Source: an uncultured Saccharospirillaceae bacterium
GTDB lineage: Bacteria > Pseudomonadota > Gammaproteobacteria > Pseudomonadales > Natronospirillaceae
Length of the DNA: 32,353 bases
NCBI GenBank assembly: GCA_913063165.1
Contig: CAJXZL010000026.1
Span: forward strand, 1-32,353
Reading direction: 5' to 3'
Positions 17,011-27,129 of the stretch are shown here, in pieces. How positions within the stretch are numbered: the stretch's first letter is position 1; every line of letters starts with the position of its first letter. The notes under the pieces were generated by a model that saw only the letters and a program-made list of their open reading frames with translations, had not been told where the DNA came from and ran no database searches. The position numbers were made by a program, and so were the translations under genes.

Positions 17011-17026
17011 TGGTCTGGTCTGGTCT
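17005..17026. repeat. Pentanucleotide repeat (CTGGT)x4
   Basis: Four perfect tandem copies of CTGGT plus CT, in the 48-base gap between convergent genes. Non-coding, so copy-number change would not affect either protein directly. Confidence 0.92.
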
Positions 17027-17037
17027 AACTATCCCAA

Positions 17038-17718
17038 TTAGAACATCAAACGTACGCCAACCCACAACTGGTCATCTTTCCGCTCAAGCGCGAAATCCTT
17101 GCCGGTACTCAATCTGGTATGGCGTAAGGTGACACCCAAACGATCAGTAAAGAAATACTCCAACTCTTGATAGCTATTCCACTGATAATCGGCACCGCCC
17201 GCACTGTTGAATTGTGCGAAGGCTGGTGAAAAATCACCACCCAAGGTGAGGTGCATTGAAACGTTTGGCCCAAGCGGAGAAATCACCAGCCCCATACCTA
17301 CGCCAGCGCCCTGCCATTGATAGGTCGTTCCAACCTTGTTCTCAGATACAAACAGGTCAAATTTCACGCCCTGCACCCAATTTTCATAGGGCTGCTGTGG
17401 ATCGTCAAACGCCTCGCCTTTCACGGCCAAACGGCGCATTGAGGCACCACTGTTTGCGCCGGCTCCAGAACCCAACGCTGACCACTGACCCTGCTGCTCA
17501 TAGGCAAAATAGCCCATGTTGCCAATTTTGCTGTCGAGCTTTCCGAAACCCAACGTCATATGGTAATTATCAGACGCCGTAAGCACCTTCACCACCGTGA
17601 CGTCTTGGCCAGGTACAAACTGTCGTTCTGCACCCTGCGCCCATGGCACGAACAACAGCGGCGTTAATATCATGGCTGCAACGCGGGCTGGGCTCATAAA
17701 ATGCTGTTGTCGGTTCAT
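17038..17718 (-). CDS. Outer-membrane beta-barrel protein, YfaZ-like
   Basis: 226 residues with an N-terminal signal peptide (RVAAMILTPLLFVPWAQGA, likely cut after AQGA). The rest alternates polar and aromatic residues in barrel-type strands (YHMTLGFGKL, GNMGYFAYEQ, GVGMGLVISPLG, YQELEYFFTDRLGVTLRHTRL) and ends in Phe (VGVRLMF), the usual outer-membrane assembly signal. It resembles the YfaZ family by eye; the function is unknown. The ATG lies only 2 bases after the mrp stop with AGAGG in front, so it is translated from the mrp transcript. Confidence 0.78.
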   Translation of the reverse strand: MNRQQHFMSPARVAAMILTPLLFVPWAQGAERQFVPGQDVTVVKVLTASDNYHMTLGFGKLDSKIGNMGYFAYEQQGQWSALGSGAGANSGASMRRLAVKGEAFDDPQQPYENWVQGVKFDLFVSENKVGTTYQWQGAGVGMGLVISPLGPNVSMHLTLGGDFSPAFAQFNSAGGADYQWNSYQELEYFFTDRLGVTLRHTRLSTGKDFALERKDDQLWVGVRLMF

Positions 17719-17720
17719 GG

Positions 17721-18809
17721 TTAATCCTCTGCAATTTCAATACTGGCTAATGGGGTTGCCGTTCGCACAGCAGCGGCAATTTCTGCAGCTAAACCTAGTG
17801 CAATTTGGTGGTATTTTCCAGAGATGACGCCGTCTGGCTCACTCACTACCGACGGCTGGCCACCGTCTACTTGGTGTCGGATACTGGCATCTAAAGGCAT
17901 ACTGCCTAGCAACCTTGTGTTATAGGTTTCGGCAATTTTAGATCCACCCAATTCGCCAAATATCGCTTCTTCATGTCCACAATTTGAGCAAATATGCATC
18001 GACATATTCTCGACGATCCCCAACACGGGAATGCTGACCTTGCGAAACATTTCAATGCCTTTTACTGCATCTTGCAGAGCAATATCTTGCGGTGTTGTCA
18101 CGATTAAAGCACCGGTAGCTGGTACTTTTTGAGAAAAGGTAAGCTGAATGTCTCCCGTTCCCGGTGGCATATCGACCACCAAATAATCGAGTGCGCCCCA
18201 ACGGGTTTGAAACAGCATTTGCTGTAGCGCGCTACTGACCATAGGCCCACGCCATACCATTGGCTGCGACTCGTCGATCAAATAGGCCATCGACATGCTT
18301 TTAATGCCCAAGGATTCAACGGGCAGCATCCACTTTTCGTCCTGAACTTCAGGTCGGGTGCCAGCTGCAACACCTAACATCATCGCTTGGCTAGGACCAT
18401 AGATATCGGCATCCAAAATCCCAACAGATGCCCCCTGTTGCTGCAACGCCAGTGCGACGTTGGTCGCTGTGGTGCTCTTCCCCACACCACCTTTGCCTGA
18501 TGCGACAGCAATAATGTGTTTGACGCCAGCAATGGCTTCATGGCGCTCCGAGAGGTCGGCTGCAGCCACTTCCCAATCAACGGTCAGCGCTAGCGCACGG
18601 TCACCGATCAGTTCTTGAATCGCTGTCATCAACAGGCCTTCTAGGCCCCTTGCAAATAAACCAGCCGCATAGGGCAAGGTCAGCCTCAGGGTTACGGCCG
18701 TGTCGGTTTCGATCAACTCAGACACTGTTAAGGTGTCAGATAACGGACGGTCAGCATTGGGATCTACAAATTGAGCAAGGCATTCGTGTAATGTGGCAGC
18801 AATAGACAT
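17721..18809 (-). CDS. mrp: Mrp/ApbC, P-loop Fe-S cluster carrier
   Basis: 362 residues (E. coli Mrp 369). An N-terminal DUF59-like domain (about 1-85) precedes the ATPase with the deviant Walker A GKGGVGKSTTATN, then DADIYGPSQ, VVDMPPGTGD and the C-terminal CSNC cysteine pair (SMHICSNCGHEEAIFG) that binds a bridging [4Fe-4S] cluster. It holds and transfers clusters to target proteins in the cytoplasm. It is divergent from metG as in E. coli. Downstream the outer-membrane protein gene follows with a 2-base gap. Confidence 0.96.
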   Translation of the reverse strand: MSIAATLHECLAQFVDPNADRPLSDTLTVSELIETDTAVTLRLTLPYAAGLFARGLEGLLMTAIQELIGDRALALTVDWEVAAADLSERHEAIAGVKHIIAVASGKGGVGKSTTATNVALALQQQGASVGILDADIYGPSQAMMLGVAAGTRPEVQDEKWMLPVESLGIKSMSMAYLIDESQPMVWRGPMVSSALQQMLFQTRWGALDYLVVDMPPGTGDIQLTFSQKVPATGALIVTTPQDIALQDAVKGIEMFRKVSIPVLGIVENMSMHICSNCGHEEAIFGELGGSKIAETYNTRLLGSMPLDASIRHQVDGGQPSVVSEPDGVISGKYHQIALGLAAEIAAAVRTATPLASIEIAED

Positions 18810-18858
18810 AGAGGATGAATCCAGTGTTAACGTTCAGTTTCGGCCAATGGTTGGCCCT

Positions 18859-18887
18859 TTGTGTTCGATAGTACTGTTTCCTATAGC
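18859..18887 (+). promoter_or_regulatory. Candidate metG promoter
   Basis: TTGTGT (18859-18864), a 17-bp spacer, TATAGC (18882-18887). Transcription would begin near 18895, which would leave no leader for an ATG at 18896 and therefore supports the GTG at 19001 as the start. Confidence 0.4.
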
Positions 18888-19000
18888 GAATTAAAATGCC
18901 TAATCAACGCATATTGGCAGCCTTAGGCGCTTTATATTCAAGCCTTGCACAGGTAGAATCAGCATTCATTCAGCCTTTTAATCATCGGAATTCTGACCTC

Positions 19001-21031
19001 GTGCCCACTCAACGAAAAATCTTACTGACCAGCGCTTTGCCCTATGCCAATGGCCCTATCCATTTAGGTCACATGTTGGAACATATCCAAACCGATATCT
19101 GGGCTCGTTTTCAACGCGCACGCGGCCATCTGTGCACAACGGTCTGTGCAGACGACACGCACGGTACCGCCATTATGTTGAGCGCTGAAAAAGCCGGCAT
19201 CACGCCTGAAGCACTGATTGATGCAGTTAATGTGGCGCACCAAAAAGATTTCAAAGGCTTCTTGGTTGAATACGACAACTACTACACAACCCATTCGCCT
19301 GAAAACGAAAAACTGTCTGGCTATATCTACCAGCAGTGCAAGGCCAATGGCCTGATTGCTGTGCGTAACGTACGCCAGTTTTTTGATCCAGAAAAACAAC
19401 TGTTCTTGGCTGACCGTTACATTAAGGGCACCTGTCCGAAGTGTGGCGCTGAAGACCAGTACGGCGACAACTGTGAAGTCTGTAGCTCTACCTACACACC
19501 AAAAGAATTGGTCAATCCACGCAGTGCTATCTCTGGTGCCACACCGATTGAGAAAGATTCTGAACATTACTTTTTAACGGTATCCCAATATACCGATATG
19601 CTAAAAGAATGGACCCGTTCTGGCACACTGGCTGACTCTGTTGCGAATAAGCTCGCTGAATGGCTAGATACTGGCCTTCAAGACTGGGACATCTCTCGCG
19701 ATGCGCCCTATTTCGGTTTTGAAATACCCGGTGCGCCCGGCAAGTATTTTTATGTGTGGTTAGACGCACCCGTGGGCTACATGAGCGCATTTGAAAACTT
19801 ATGCGCGCGCCGCGACGACCTAGATTTCGATACCTATTGGAAAGACGGTAGCGACACAGAGCTGTACCACAATATTGGCAAGGACATCATCGCGTTTCAC
19901 GCACTATTTTGGCCTGTGATGTTGCAAACTTCTGGTTTCAGAAAGCCAACGGGCGTGTGGGCACATGGCTATGTGACCGTCAATGGCGAGAAGATGTCCA
20001 AGAGCCGTGGAACATTTATTACTGCCGAAACCTATCTAGACCATTTAAACCCAGAATATCTGCGGTATTTCTATGCTGCACGGTTGGGTGCCGGGGTGGA
20101 TGATTTGGACTTGAATCTCGATGACTTTGTCCAACGCGTCAACAGCGACTTGGTCGGCAAAGTGGTCAATATCGCCAGTCGCTGCGCTGGTTTTGTTAAC
20201 AAGTTAGGGGGTCGTCTATCAGACGATATTGCTGACCCGGAACTCTATGCGCGTTTTATTGCTGACGGTGACAAGATCGCTGAACAGTTTGAACATCGTG
20301 AATATGGCAAGGCCATTCGTGACATCATGGCATTGGCTGACTTGGCCAACGAATACATTCAAGGACAGGCACCTTGGAGCATGGCAAAACAACCCGACTC
20401 TGACGCCGCTGTATTGCGTGTGTGCTCAATGGGTATTCACATGTTCCGTATCATCATGACCTACCTGGCACCCGTTGTGCCTAAAATGGCGTCTGATGCT
20501 GCCCAGTTCATGAACATTGAAACACTGACTTGGGCGACCTTGGCAGATGATTTCACCGGAACCGCATTGCAACCCTTTAAGCCGTTGCTTACCCGCATAG
20601 AAAAAACACAGATTGACGCCATGCAGGCAGATTCTGTGGTCTCTATACCAGTCGCTGCCACTGAAACTGCGCAGCCAGAGACAACCGCCAAGGTTGACCC
20701 TGTTGGTGACACCATACAATTTGACGACTTTGCTAAAGTAGACCTTAGGGTCGCAAAGGTTGTTGAAGCTGCCGACGTTGAAGGCGCTAAAAAGCTGCTG
20801 TCGTTGACCTTAGATGTGGGCGCGCTAGGTACACGACACGTATTTTCCGGTATTAAGAGCAAATACAAAGCCAGCGATTTGGTTGGAAAAAACCTGGTAT
20901 TGGTCGCTAATTTAGCGCCCCGGAAAATGAAGTTTGGCATGTCTGAAGGCATGGTATTGGCCGCTGGTGACGATGACTTCTGGATATTGGAAGCACATGA
21001 ATCCTGCATCCCGGGAACACGTGTGAGCTAA
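19001..21031 (+). CDS. metG: Methionyl-tRNA synthetase
   Basis: 676 residues from the GTG at 19001 (E. coli 677). The frame is open back to an ATG at 18896, but those 35 extra residues are not part of the family and have no ribosome site. HLGH (residues 21-24) and KMSKS are the class I signature motifs. The zinc knuckle CPKCG...CEVC lies in the connective domain, and a C-terminal tRNA-binding OB domain ([14 protein letters not shown]...) supports dimerisation. It charges tRNA-Met with methionine. It is followed by rsxA after 89 bases. Confidence 0.97.
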   Translation: MPTQRKILLTSALPYANGPIHLGHMLEHIQTDIWARFQRARGHLCTTVCADDTHGTAIMLSAEKAGITPEALIDAVNVAHQKDFKGFLVEYDNYYTTHSPENEKLSGYIYQQCKANGLIAVRNVRQFFDPEKQLFLADRYIKGTCPKCGAEDQYGDNCEVCSSTYTPKELVNPRSAISGATPIEKDSEHYFLTVSQYTDMLKEWTRSGTLADSVANKLAEWLDTGLQDWDISRDAPYFGFEIPGAPGKYFYVWLDAPVGYMSAFENLCARRDDLDFDTYWKDGSDTELYHNIGKDIIAFHALFWPVMLQTSGFRKPTGVWAHGYVTVNGEKMSKSRGTFITAETYLDHLNPEYLRYFYAARLGAGVDDLDLNLDDFVQRVNSDLVGKVVNIASRCAGFVNKLGGRLSDDIADPELYARFIADGDKIAEQFEHREYGKAIRDIMALADLANEYIQGQAPWSMAKQPDSDAAVLRVCSMGIHMFRIIMTYLAPVVPKMASDAAQFMNIETLTWATLADDFTGTALQPFKPLLTRIEKTQIDAMQADSVVSIPVAATETAQPETTAKVDPVGDTIQFDDFAKVDLRVAKVVEAADVEGAKKLLSLTLDVGALGTRHVFSGIKSKYKASDLVGKNLVLVANLAPRKMKFGMSEGMVLAAGDDDFWILEAHESCIPGTRVS

Positions 21032-21064
21032 CTGTGGTCGTGGCCATTGTTAGGGAAAGTTGCT

Positions 21065-21082
21065 GGCATCTTCATTGATGCC
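21065..21082 (+). terminator. Small hairpin between metG and rsxA
   Basis: GGCATC-TTCATT-GATGCC, a perfect 6-bp stem, 34 bases after the metG stop. No T-run follows, so it may be an attenuator or a processing site rather than a full terminator. Confidence 0.3.
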
Positions 21083-21120
21083 TTCACTCCCCCGACGAAC
21101 AGCATTTTTCTGGAGTACAG

Positions 21121-21702
21121 ATGTCTGACTACGTTTTAATGTTTGTCAGCACCATATTGGTGAATAATTTCTTACTGGTGCAATTCCTTGGCTTGTGCCC
21201 CTTCATGGGTGTCTCAAACAAACTTGAAACTGCCATCGGCATGGCCTTAGCCACCACATTTGTATTAACCCTGTCGTCGGTATCTAGCTATCTGGTGTTT
21301 GAATGGATACTGGTGCCGTTGGGCCTCACCTACCTGAAAACCATCTCCTTTATTCTCGTGATTGCGGTATTGGTTCAGTTCACCGAAATGGTCGTTCGTA
21401 AAACCAGTCCGTTGCTGTATCGCGTTTTGGGTATTTTCCTGCCACTGATCACAACCAATTGCGCGGTATTGGGCGTTGCCTTATTGAACATAAAGAAGGA
21501 CAACACCTTCTTTACCTCACTGATCTACGGCTTAGGCGCTTCTTTGGGATTCGCGTTGGTATTGATTTTATTTTCAGCCATGCGCGAAAGGCTCAATCAA
21601 TCTGATGTACCCAAACCCTTTAAGGGTTCCGCAATTGGTCTGATCACTGCCGGTATGATGTCCCTCGCATTCATGGGATTTGCTGGATTGGCACCGGCAT
21701 GA
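21121..21702 (+). CDS. rsxA: Rsx/Rnf complex subunit A
   Basis: 193 residues (E. coli 193) with six hydrophobic helices; an integral inner-membrane protein. [16 protein letters not shown] and [20 protein letters not shown] carry the conserved cysteines that in the known complex help hold an intramembrane [2Fe-2S] cluster with subunit E. The start has a good ribosome site (CTGGAG five bases upstream). It is the first gene of a complete rsxABCDGE set. The complex couples ferredoxin/NADH electron transfer to ion movement; in E. coli it keeps SoxR reduced. Confidence 0.97.
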   Translation: MSDYVLMFVSTILVNNFLLVQFLGLCPFMGVSNKLETAIGMALATTFVLTLSSVSSYLVFEWILVPLGLTYLKTISFILVIAVLVQFTEMVVRKTSPLLYRVLGIFLPLITTNCAVLGVALLNIKKDNTFFTSLIYGLGASLGFALVLILFSAMRERLNQSDVPKPFKGSAIGLITAGMMSLAFMGFAGLAPA

Positions 21703-21718
21703 GTGGGACATTGTTCAC

Positions 21719-22303
21719 GTGACCATATTAACTGCCGTCATCGCCCTGTTGATCTTGGCCATCATTTTCGGTGCGCTATTGGGGTATGCGGCCATTCGGT
21801 TTAAACCCGAAGGCAACCCCTTGGTCGAAAGTATCGACAACCTGCTACCCCAGACCCAGTGCGGACAATGTGGCTACCCAGGCTGCCGACCCTATGCAGA
21901 TGCCATTGCAGGCGGAGACGCCATCAATAAGTGCCCTCCCGGCGGTATGGCAACGGTAGAAGCGCTCGCCGATTTATTGGATTTACCCGTATTAGAACTT
22001 GATGCAGAAGATCCCGACGCTGAGCAAAATCGTATTGCAGTGATACGTGAAGATGAATGCATCGGCTGCACCAAATGCATTCAAGCCTGCCCCGTTGACG
22101 CCATTTTAGGCGCTGCAAAATTAATGCACACAGTTATCGAAAAAGAGTGCACCGGTTGTGATCTGTGCTTAGAACCCTGCCCTGTTGACTGTATTGACAT
22201 GGTTTCTCAACCGGTCACCATCACGAATTGGCGATGGCAGAGTCCCGAAGCGCCCAAAATAATTGCCACCGACCGAGCGGAGACCACTCATGAGCCGCGT
22301 TGA
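21719..22303 (+). CDS. rsxB: Rsx/Rnf complex subunit B (Fe-S protein)
   Basis: 194 residues from the GTG at 21719 (GGGA ten bases upstream), near E. coli's 192; an in-frame TTG at 21680 would overlap rsxA and add residues foreign to the family. An N-terminal membrane helix ([23 protein letters not shown]) is followed by the four-cysteine site [14 protein letters not shown]...CPPGG and two [4Fe-4S] ferredoxin motifs, [12 protein letters not shown] and [12 protein letters not shown]. It passes electrons between the soluble and membrane parts. It overlaps rsxC by 14 bases. Confidence 0.96.
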   Translation: MTILTAVIALLILAIIFGALLGYAAIRFKPEGNPLVESIDNLLPQTQCGQCGYPGCRPYADAIAGGDAINKCPPGGMATVEALADLLDLPVLELDAEDPDAEQNRIAVIREDECIGCTKCIQACPVDAILGAAKLMHTVIEKECTGCDLCLEPCPVDCIDMVSQPVTITNWRWQSPEAPKIIATDRAETTHEPR

Positions 22304-24071
22304 TCGTATTTGGCCACTGCCAGGTGGCATCCACCCGCCTGAGCACAAGTCGGAGTCTAATGGGCGGCCAATCGCACGGTTACCCGCACCCCATCACGTG
22401 GTATTGCCGCTACACCAAAACAGTGGACTACCGGCAGAACCCATGGTCGCAATAGGTGAGCAGGTCCAACGGGGTCAGCTCATTGCCAAAGGCCATCACC
22501 CTGTATCGGCGCTGGTACATGCCACGATTTCTGGCCGTGTGACAGCGATTGAAGACCGCCCCTTTGCCCATCCCTCAGGGCTATCGGTGCCTAGCATTGT
22601 CATTGAAAGCTTATCTGATCAAGAAGCCGCATTGTCTCCTGAGGCTGTGTCTATGGCGCCTATGCGCGACTGGGCAACAGAGACCAAAGAGCGATTGGTC
22701 AGCCGCATTCAGGAAGCCGGTATCACAGGGCTGGGTGGCGCAGGCTTTCCATCGCACATCAAGTATCTTGGTCAACGCCAAATTCATACCCTCATCGTAA
22801 ATGGGGTTGAATGTGAGCCTTACATCACCGCAGACGACCGCCTTATGCGCGAACATGCCACCGACATCGTCACCGGCACGCAGATAGCGTTAAAAATCTT
22901 GTCTGCGAGTACCGCCTTCATCGCTATTGAAGACAACAAACCCGAAGCCATTAGCGCCATCAAAGCAGCATTAGTGGCAGTAACGGATACACGGATTAAA
23001 GTGAAAGTGGTCCCCACCAAATATCCCTCGGGTGGCGAAAAACAGTTGGTGTATTTACTGACCGGACGCGAAGTACCGTCTGGCGACATCCCTGCATCAC
23101 TGGGCATTGTCATGCAGAACACGGGCACCCTGTATGCCATCAAGGAAGCAGTTGTCTCTGGCACCCCGATGACAGAACGCGTGGTCACCATTACCGGTGA
23201 AGGCACGCCCAACCCCGGTAATTATTGGGTTACCATCGGCACGCCCATTCAAGATGCGTTAGCGGCCACTCAGGTTGCGGTTACAGGCAACCGTCCGCGG
23301 GTTATTATGGGCGGCCCTATGATGGGTTACGACGTTGATATCACGGCGCCAGTGTCTAAGGTAACCAACTGTTTATTGGTGCCTAGTGCCACTGAGTTTC
23401 CGACTGCGCCAGATCCAGACCCCTGCATACGGTGTGGGTTATGCGAACAGGCCTGCCCCGCCAATTTACTACCCCAAAAACTTTTTTGGAACGCGGTACA
23501 CCACGAATGGGAACAAGCCAGGTTAAACAGCCTCAGTGACTGCATCGAATGCGGCGCCTGCTCATGGGTGTGCCCGAGTAATATTCCGCTGGTACAACAT
23601 TACCGATTTGCCAAGGCTGAGATAAAACGGGAAGCCATTGAAACCATCAAGGCTGATCAATCTCGATTGCGCTTTGAACAAAGACAAGCGCGCTTAGAGC
23701 GCGACGCTGCTGAGAAGGATGCCAAACGTAAGGCCCGTGCAGCAGAGGCAGCCAAGGCGCAGGCAGCAAAGGCACAGGATACACCTTCAACACTGGATGC
23801 CAGCGCCAAAGATGCCATTCTAGCCAGTGTTGCCCGTGCCAAGGCCAAGAAAGCAGCCTCTACCGGTCCCGTCACCCAAGAAGCATTGGAAAACACGGTG
23901 GTGTTGGCACAGCAGGCAGTCGATAAAACACGGGTAAAATTAGCAACAGCAGTTTCCGACGGCTTACCCAGTGTCGAGGCATTAACGGGCGCCTTACAGA
24001 AATTAGAAAAACGGTTGGCCGATGCCCAATCAGCCCTGCAATCACATACCGAAACAGGTGATGCGCCATGA
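22290..24071 (+). CDS. rsxC: Rsx/Rnf complex subunit C
   Basis: 593 residues from the ATG at 22290, chosen for GGAG seven bases upstream. The conserved core has GGIHPPEHK near the N-terminus, the flavin/NADH-binding [12 protein letters not shown] and [15 protein letters not shown] regions, and two [4Fe-4S] sites, [12 protein letters not shown] and [12 protein letters not shown]. About 140 C-terminal residues form an Ala/Lys/Glu-rich, probably coiled-coil tail ([18 protein letters not shown]), shorter than the long repetitive tail of E. coli RsxC (740 residues in total). It is a peripheral membrane NADH-oxidising subunit. Confidence 0.96.
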   Translation: MSRVDRIWPLPGGIHPPEHKSESNGRPIARLPAPHHVVLPLHQNSGLPAEPMVAIGEQVQRGQLIAKGHHPVSALVHATISGRVTAIEDRPFAHPSGLSVPSIVIESLSDQEAALSPEAVSMAPMRDWATETKERLVSRIQEAGITGLGGAGFPSHIKYLGQRQIHTLIVNGVECEPYITADDRLMREHATDIVTGTQIALKILSASTAFIAIEDNKPEAISAIKAALVAVTDTRIKVKVVPTKYPSGGEKQLVYLLTGREVPSGDIPASLGIVMQNTGTLYAIKEAVVSGTPMTERVVTITGEGTPNPGNYWVTIGTPIQDALAATQVAVTGNRPRVIMGGPMMGYDVDITAPVSKVTNCLLVPSATEFPTAPDPDPCIRCGLCEQACPANLLPQKLFWNAVHHEWEQARLNSLSDCIECGACSWVCPSNIPLVQHYRFAKAEIKREAIETIKADQSRLRFEQRQARLERDAAEKDAKRKARAAEAAKAQAAKAQDTPSTLDASAKDAILASVARAKAKKAASTGPVTQEALENTVVLAQQAVDKTRVKLATAVSDGLPSVEALTGALQKLEKRLADAQSALQSHTETGDAP

Positions 24072-25120
24072 GCCTTATGCAACGCAGTTCACCCCATGTC
24101 ATGGGTCGCAATACCACCAGTCGCATTATGCTGTGGGTCATTGTTGCTGCCCTGCCTGGGTTATTAGCGCTGAGCTATTTTTATGGCTGGGGCTACCTGA
24201 TCAATACGGTGATTTGCGTGGTTTCTGCGGTGCTCGCCGAAGCGGCCATATTGATGCTGCGTAAGCGCCCTGTGCTGAAAACGCTTAAGGATGCCAGCGC
24301 CGTATTAACTGGGGTGCTTTTGGGTGTCACACTGCCCCCATTCGCGCCTTGGTGGATCATGGTCATTGCCAGTGGCTTTGCGATGGTATTTGTAAAACAC
24401 CTGTACGGTGGTTTGGGTCAAAATCTATTTAACCCTGCCATGGCTGCCTTTGCATTGGTATTAATTTCATTTCCGTTACCCATGACCACATCCTGGTCCA
24501 CCCCTGAAGCCATTTCTGGTGAGCCATTGCCCAGCTTTAGCCAACAACTCAGTCATAATCTTGAGTGGCAGGCTTATGATGGCATTACCATGGCGACGCC
24601 GTTGGATCATTACAAAACCAAGATCAAGCGTCTGACCGCTGACGAACTTGCCCAAACACCAGAGTATGTCGCAGGACCGTTCTACGGCATCCTATGGGTG
24701 AACTTGGCATTTCTGTTAGGCGGGTTGCTGCTGCTGTTTCTCAAAATCATCAGCTGGCACGGTCCTGTAGGCTTGTTCACAGGGCTATTGGTGTTGGCGC
24801 TGCCATTTTCTGCTGATGCTGACTCTGCCATGCCGGTCTTGATGCACCTGTTTGCTGGTGCAACCGTATTTGGCGCCTTTTTTATCGTGACTGACCCTGC
24901 CAGTTCGGCGACCAGTAATAGGGGTAAATTCATATTTGGCTTTGGTGTCGGCATTTTGACCTATTGCATCAGAACCTGGGGTAACTTCCCCGATGCGATC
25001 GCCTTTGCAGTATTGTTGATGAACATCTCTGCGCCCTTTATTGATCACTACACCCGCCCAAGAACCTATGGAAAACCAAAGCCTGTCTCCGGGTATAAAT
25101 TGCCTGAGGAGTCTCCATGA
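24068..25120 (+). CDS. rsxD: Rsx/Rnf complex subunit D
   Basis: 350 residues (E. coli 352), a multi-helix membrane protein of the NqrB/RnfD family. DGITMATPLD (171-180) sits where the family carries its covalent FMN on a threonine; T177 is the expected residue. GGLGQNLFNPAM (114-125) and FIVTDPASSATS near the C-terminus are highly conserved. It starts inside the rsxC stop (ATGA overlap) and its own stop overlaps rsxG in the same way. Confidence 0.96.
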   Translation: MSLMQRSSPHVMGRNTTSRIMLWVIVAALPGLLALSYFYGWGYLINTVICVVSAVLAEAAILMLRKRPVLKTLKDASAVLTGVLLGVTLPPFAPWWIMVIASGFAMVFVKHLYGGLGQNLFNPAMAAFALVLISFPLPMTTSWSTPEAISGEPLPSFSQQLSHNLEWQAYDGITMATPLDHYKTKIKRLTADELAQTPEYVAGPFYGILWVNLAFLLGGLLLLFLKIISWHGPVGLFTGLLVLALPFSADADSAMPVLMHLFAGATVFGAFFIVTDPASSATSNRGKFIFGFGVGILTYCIRTWGNFPDAIAFAVLLMNISAPFIDHYTRPRTYGKPKPVSGYKLPEESP

Positions 25121-25740
25121 GTATCTATACCAGCATTCGACAAAATGCCATTGGATTGGGGCTGTTTGCAATTTTAACAGCGGGTGTCATTGCCTTAACG
25201 CAAACCATGACCTCAGAGCGCATCGCGGAAAACGAACGTCATTATCAGGCCAAGTTACTGTATGAAATACTGCCGACCGCGGATGCTGATTTGGCACTGT
25301 TACCCCAACAACTGTCCCAAGAGCTATTCGGCGACCTAGCCCTTTTGGGTGTAAAAGACGGCACAGCCTACTTTATTGATCGCAGCACCCAAGACGTTAT
25401 TTTGCCAGCCATTGCACCCGACGGTTATACAGAAAGCATTCGGTTGTTGGTCGGCATCTCACAAAACGGCCAAGTTAAGGGCGTCCGTGTGGTCTCACAC
25501 AAGGAAACACCAGGCCTAGGTGATCGCATTGAACTCAAAAAGAGTCCATGGATTCTGCAATTCGATGGTGTTTCTATTTCTGTCCCCGCAGAAGATGCTT
25601 GGTTGGTTGTCAAAGATGGCGGTGCCTTTGATCAAATGAGCGGTGCGACCATCACGCCACGTGCCGTGATTGCTGCCGTGCATCGCGCACTGCAATTTTA
25701 TCAGCAGCACCAAGCCGTGTTATTGGGAGCGCAACCATGA
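25117..25740 (+). CDS. rsxG: Rsx/Rnf complex subunit G
   Basis: 207 residues (E. coli 206). One N-terminal membrane helix ([18 protein letters not shown]) and a periplasmic FMN_bind domain. SGAT at 175-178 is the covalent flavin motif, with T178 the expected attachment residue; [12 protein letters not shown] (129-140) is the conserved neighbouring loop. It overlaps rsxD and rsxE by 4 bases each. Confidence 0.96.
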   Translation: MSIYTSIRQNAIGLGLFAILTAGVIALTQTMTSERIAENERHYQAKLLYEILPTADADLALLPQQLSQELFGDLALLGVKDGTAYFIDRSTQDVILPAIAPDGYTESIRLLVGISQNGQVKGVRVVSHKETPGLGDRIELKKSPWILQFDGVSISVPAEDAWLVVKDGGAFDQMSGATITPRAVIAAVHRALQFYQQHQAVLLGAQP

Positions 25741-26480
25741 GTATCGAATCGCACAGCCCTGCACCCGCGGTGCAAAATCCTACTCAGGACATCATTAAAG
25801 ATGGCCTATGGCGAAACAACCCCGCATTGGTGCAACTATTGGGTTTGTGTCCTTTACTCGCGGTATCAGGCACTGTCGTCAACGCGCTGGGCTTAGGCAT
25901 CGCCACCCTGTTGGTGTTAATCGGATCCAATGTCGCGGTATCGCTCATTCGAAATCACGTCCAAGACACCGTGCGACTGCCGGCGTTTGTTATGATTATC
26001 GCGTCGTTTACCACAACAGCCGAACTGATCATGCAGGCCTATGCTTTTGAGCTGTATCAAATACTGGGTATTTTCATCCCGCTGATCGTGACTAACTGCA
26101 TTATATTGGGCCGCGCTGAAGGTTTTGCGCGTAAAAACACCGTGTGGCGCTCGTTGGTTGACGGTACCATGATGGGAATCGGCTTTATGGGCATTCTGCT
26201 GTTGCTGGGGATTATTCGAGAGGTGATTGGCCAAGGCACATTGTTTGCTGGCATGGAACTCATGTTTGGCCCTGCAGCGGTCAATTGGAAATGGGTGATA
26301 ATTCCCGACTATTCCCAGTTTCTCTTTGCGGTTTTGCCGCCTGGCGCCTTTGTTGCACTTGGCCTGTTGATCGCAGGCAAAAACGTCATTGATGACCGTC
26401 AAAAGCAGCGCGTCCAAAAGGCCGTCGACGACCAACCCGCGTTATCACGGCGCGTCCGTGTGACCGGGCATATACATTAA
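25737..26480 (+). CDS. rsxE: Rsx/Rnf complex subunit E
   Basis: 247 residues, somewhat longer than E. coli's 231, with a polar N-terminal stretch of about 20 residues before [27 protein letters not shown]. It is a paralogue of RsxA with six helices and the matching cysteine segments ([18 protein letters not shown]). The C-terminal tail is basic and cytoplasmic ([12 protein letters not shown]). It completes the complex and is followed after 15 bases by nth. Confidence 0.96.
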   Translation: MSIESHSPAPAVQNPTQDIIKDGLWRNNPALVQLLGLCPLLAVSGTVVNALGLGIATLLVLIGSNVAVSLIRNHVQDTVRLPAFVMIIASFTTTAELIMQAYAFELYQILGIFIPLIVTNCIILGRAEGFARKNTVWRSLVDGTMMGIGFMGILLLLGIIREVIGQGTLFAGMELMFGPAAVNWKWVIIPDYSQFLFAVLPPGAFVALGLLIAGKNVIDDRQKQRVQKAVDDQPALSRRVRVTGHIH

Positions 26481-26495
26481 AAGAGTCAATGCCCT

Positions 26496-27128
26496 ATGAA
26501 CCAACAGAAACGCACTGACATTTTTTCCCGGTTACAACGGCAAAATCCTGAGCCGAAAACTGAATTGCTCTACGATTCAACTTTTGAACTACTCATAGCC
26601 GTCTTGCTCTCTGCTCAGGCTACTGACGTCAGCGTCAACAAGGCCACCCGATTGCTTTATCCTGTCGCCAATACCCCTGAGAAGATGTTGGCGTTAGGTG
26701 TAGACGGTGTTAAGCGCTACATCAAAACCATTGGCCTGTTTAACAGCAAAGCCGAAAACGTTATTAAGACCTGCCATATCCTAATAGCCCAACACGACAG
26801 TCAAGTGCCAGAAGATCGGGTTGCGTTGGAGAAGTTACCAGGCGTTGGGAGAAAAACAGCCAATGTCGTGCTCAATACCGCTTTTGGCCACCCCGTTATT
26901 GCGGTTGACACCCATATCTTTCGCGTGTCGAATAGAACCAAGATTGCGACCGGAAAAACCGTAGAATTGGTCGAACAAAAACTGATGAAACAGGTGCCAA
27001 AGCCTTTTTTACAGGATGCACATCATTGGCTCATATTGCATGGTCGGTATACCTGTGTAGCACGCACCCCCAAATGTGGGTCCTGTATCATCGAAGATCT
27101 GTGTGAATACAAAGAAAAGGTAGAATAA
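26496..27128 (+). CDS. nth: Endonuclease III, DNA glycosylase/AP lyase
   Basis: 210 residues (E. coli 211). The helix-hairpin-helix LPGVGRKTANVVL carries K120, and D138 lies in AVDTHIFRV; these are the same positions as the catalytic Lys and Asp in E. coli. Four cysteines at 187, 194, 197 and 203 form the C-x6-C-x2-C-x5-C [4Fe-4S] site. It removes oxidised pyrimidines in base excision repair. It closes the rsx operon as in E. coli; the ribosome site is weak (AAGAG), so expression probably depends on the upstream genes. Confidence 0.97.
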   Translation: MNQQKRTDIFSRLQRQNPEPKTELLYDSTFELLIAVLLSAQATDVSVNKATRLLYPVANTPEKMLALGVDGVKRYIKTIGLFNSKAENVIKTCHILIAQHDSQVPEDRVALEKLPGVGRKTANVVLNTAFGHPVIAVDTHIFRVSNRTKIATGKTVELVEQKLMKQVPKPFLQDAHHWLILHGRYTCVARTPKCGSCIIEDLCEYKEKVE

Positions 27129-27129
27129 A

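Noticed and set aside
18896-19000. 35-residue N-terminal extension of MetG
   Set aside because: No ribosome site, no family counterpart, and a likely transcription start right at the ATG; the GTG at 19001 restores the usual length.
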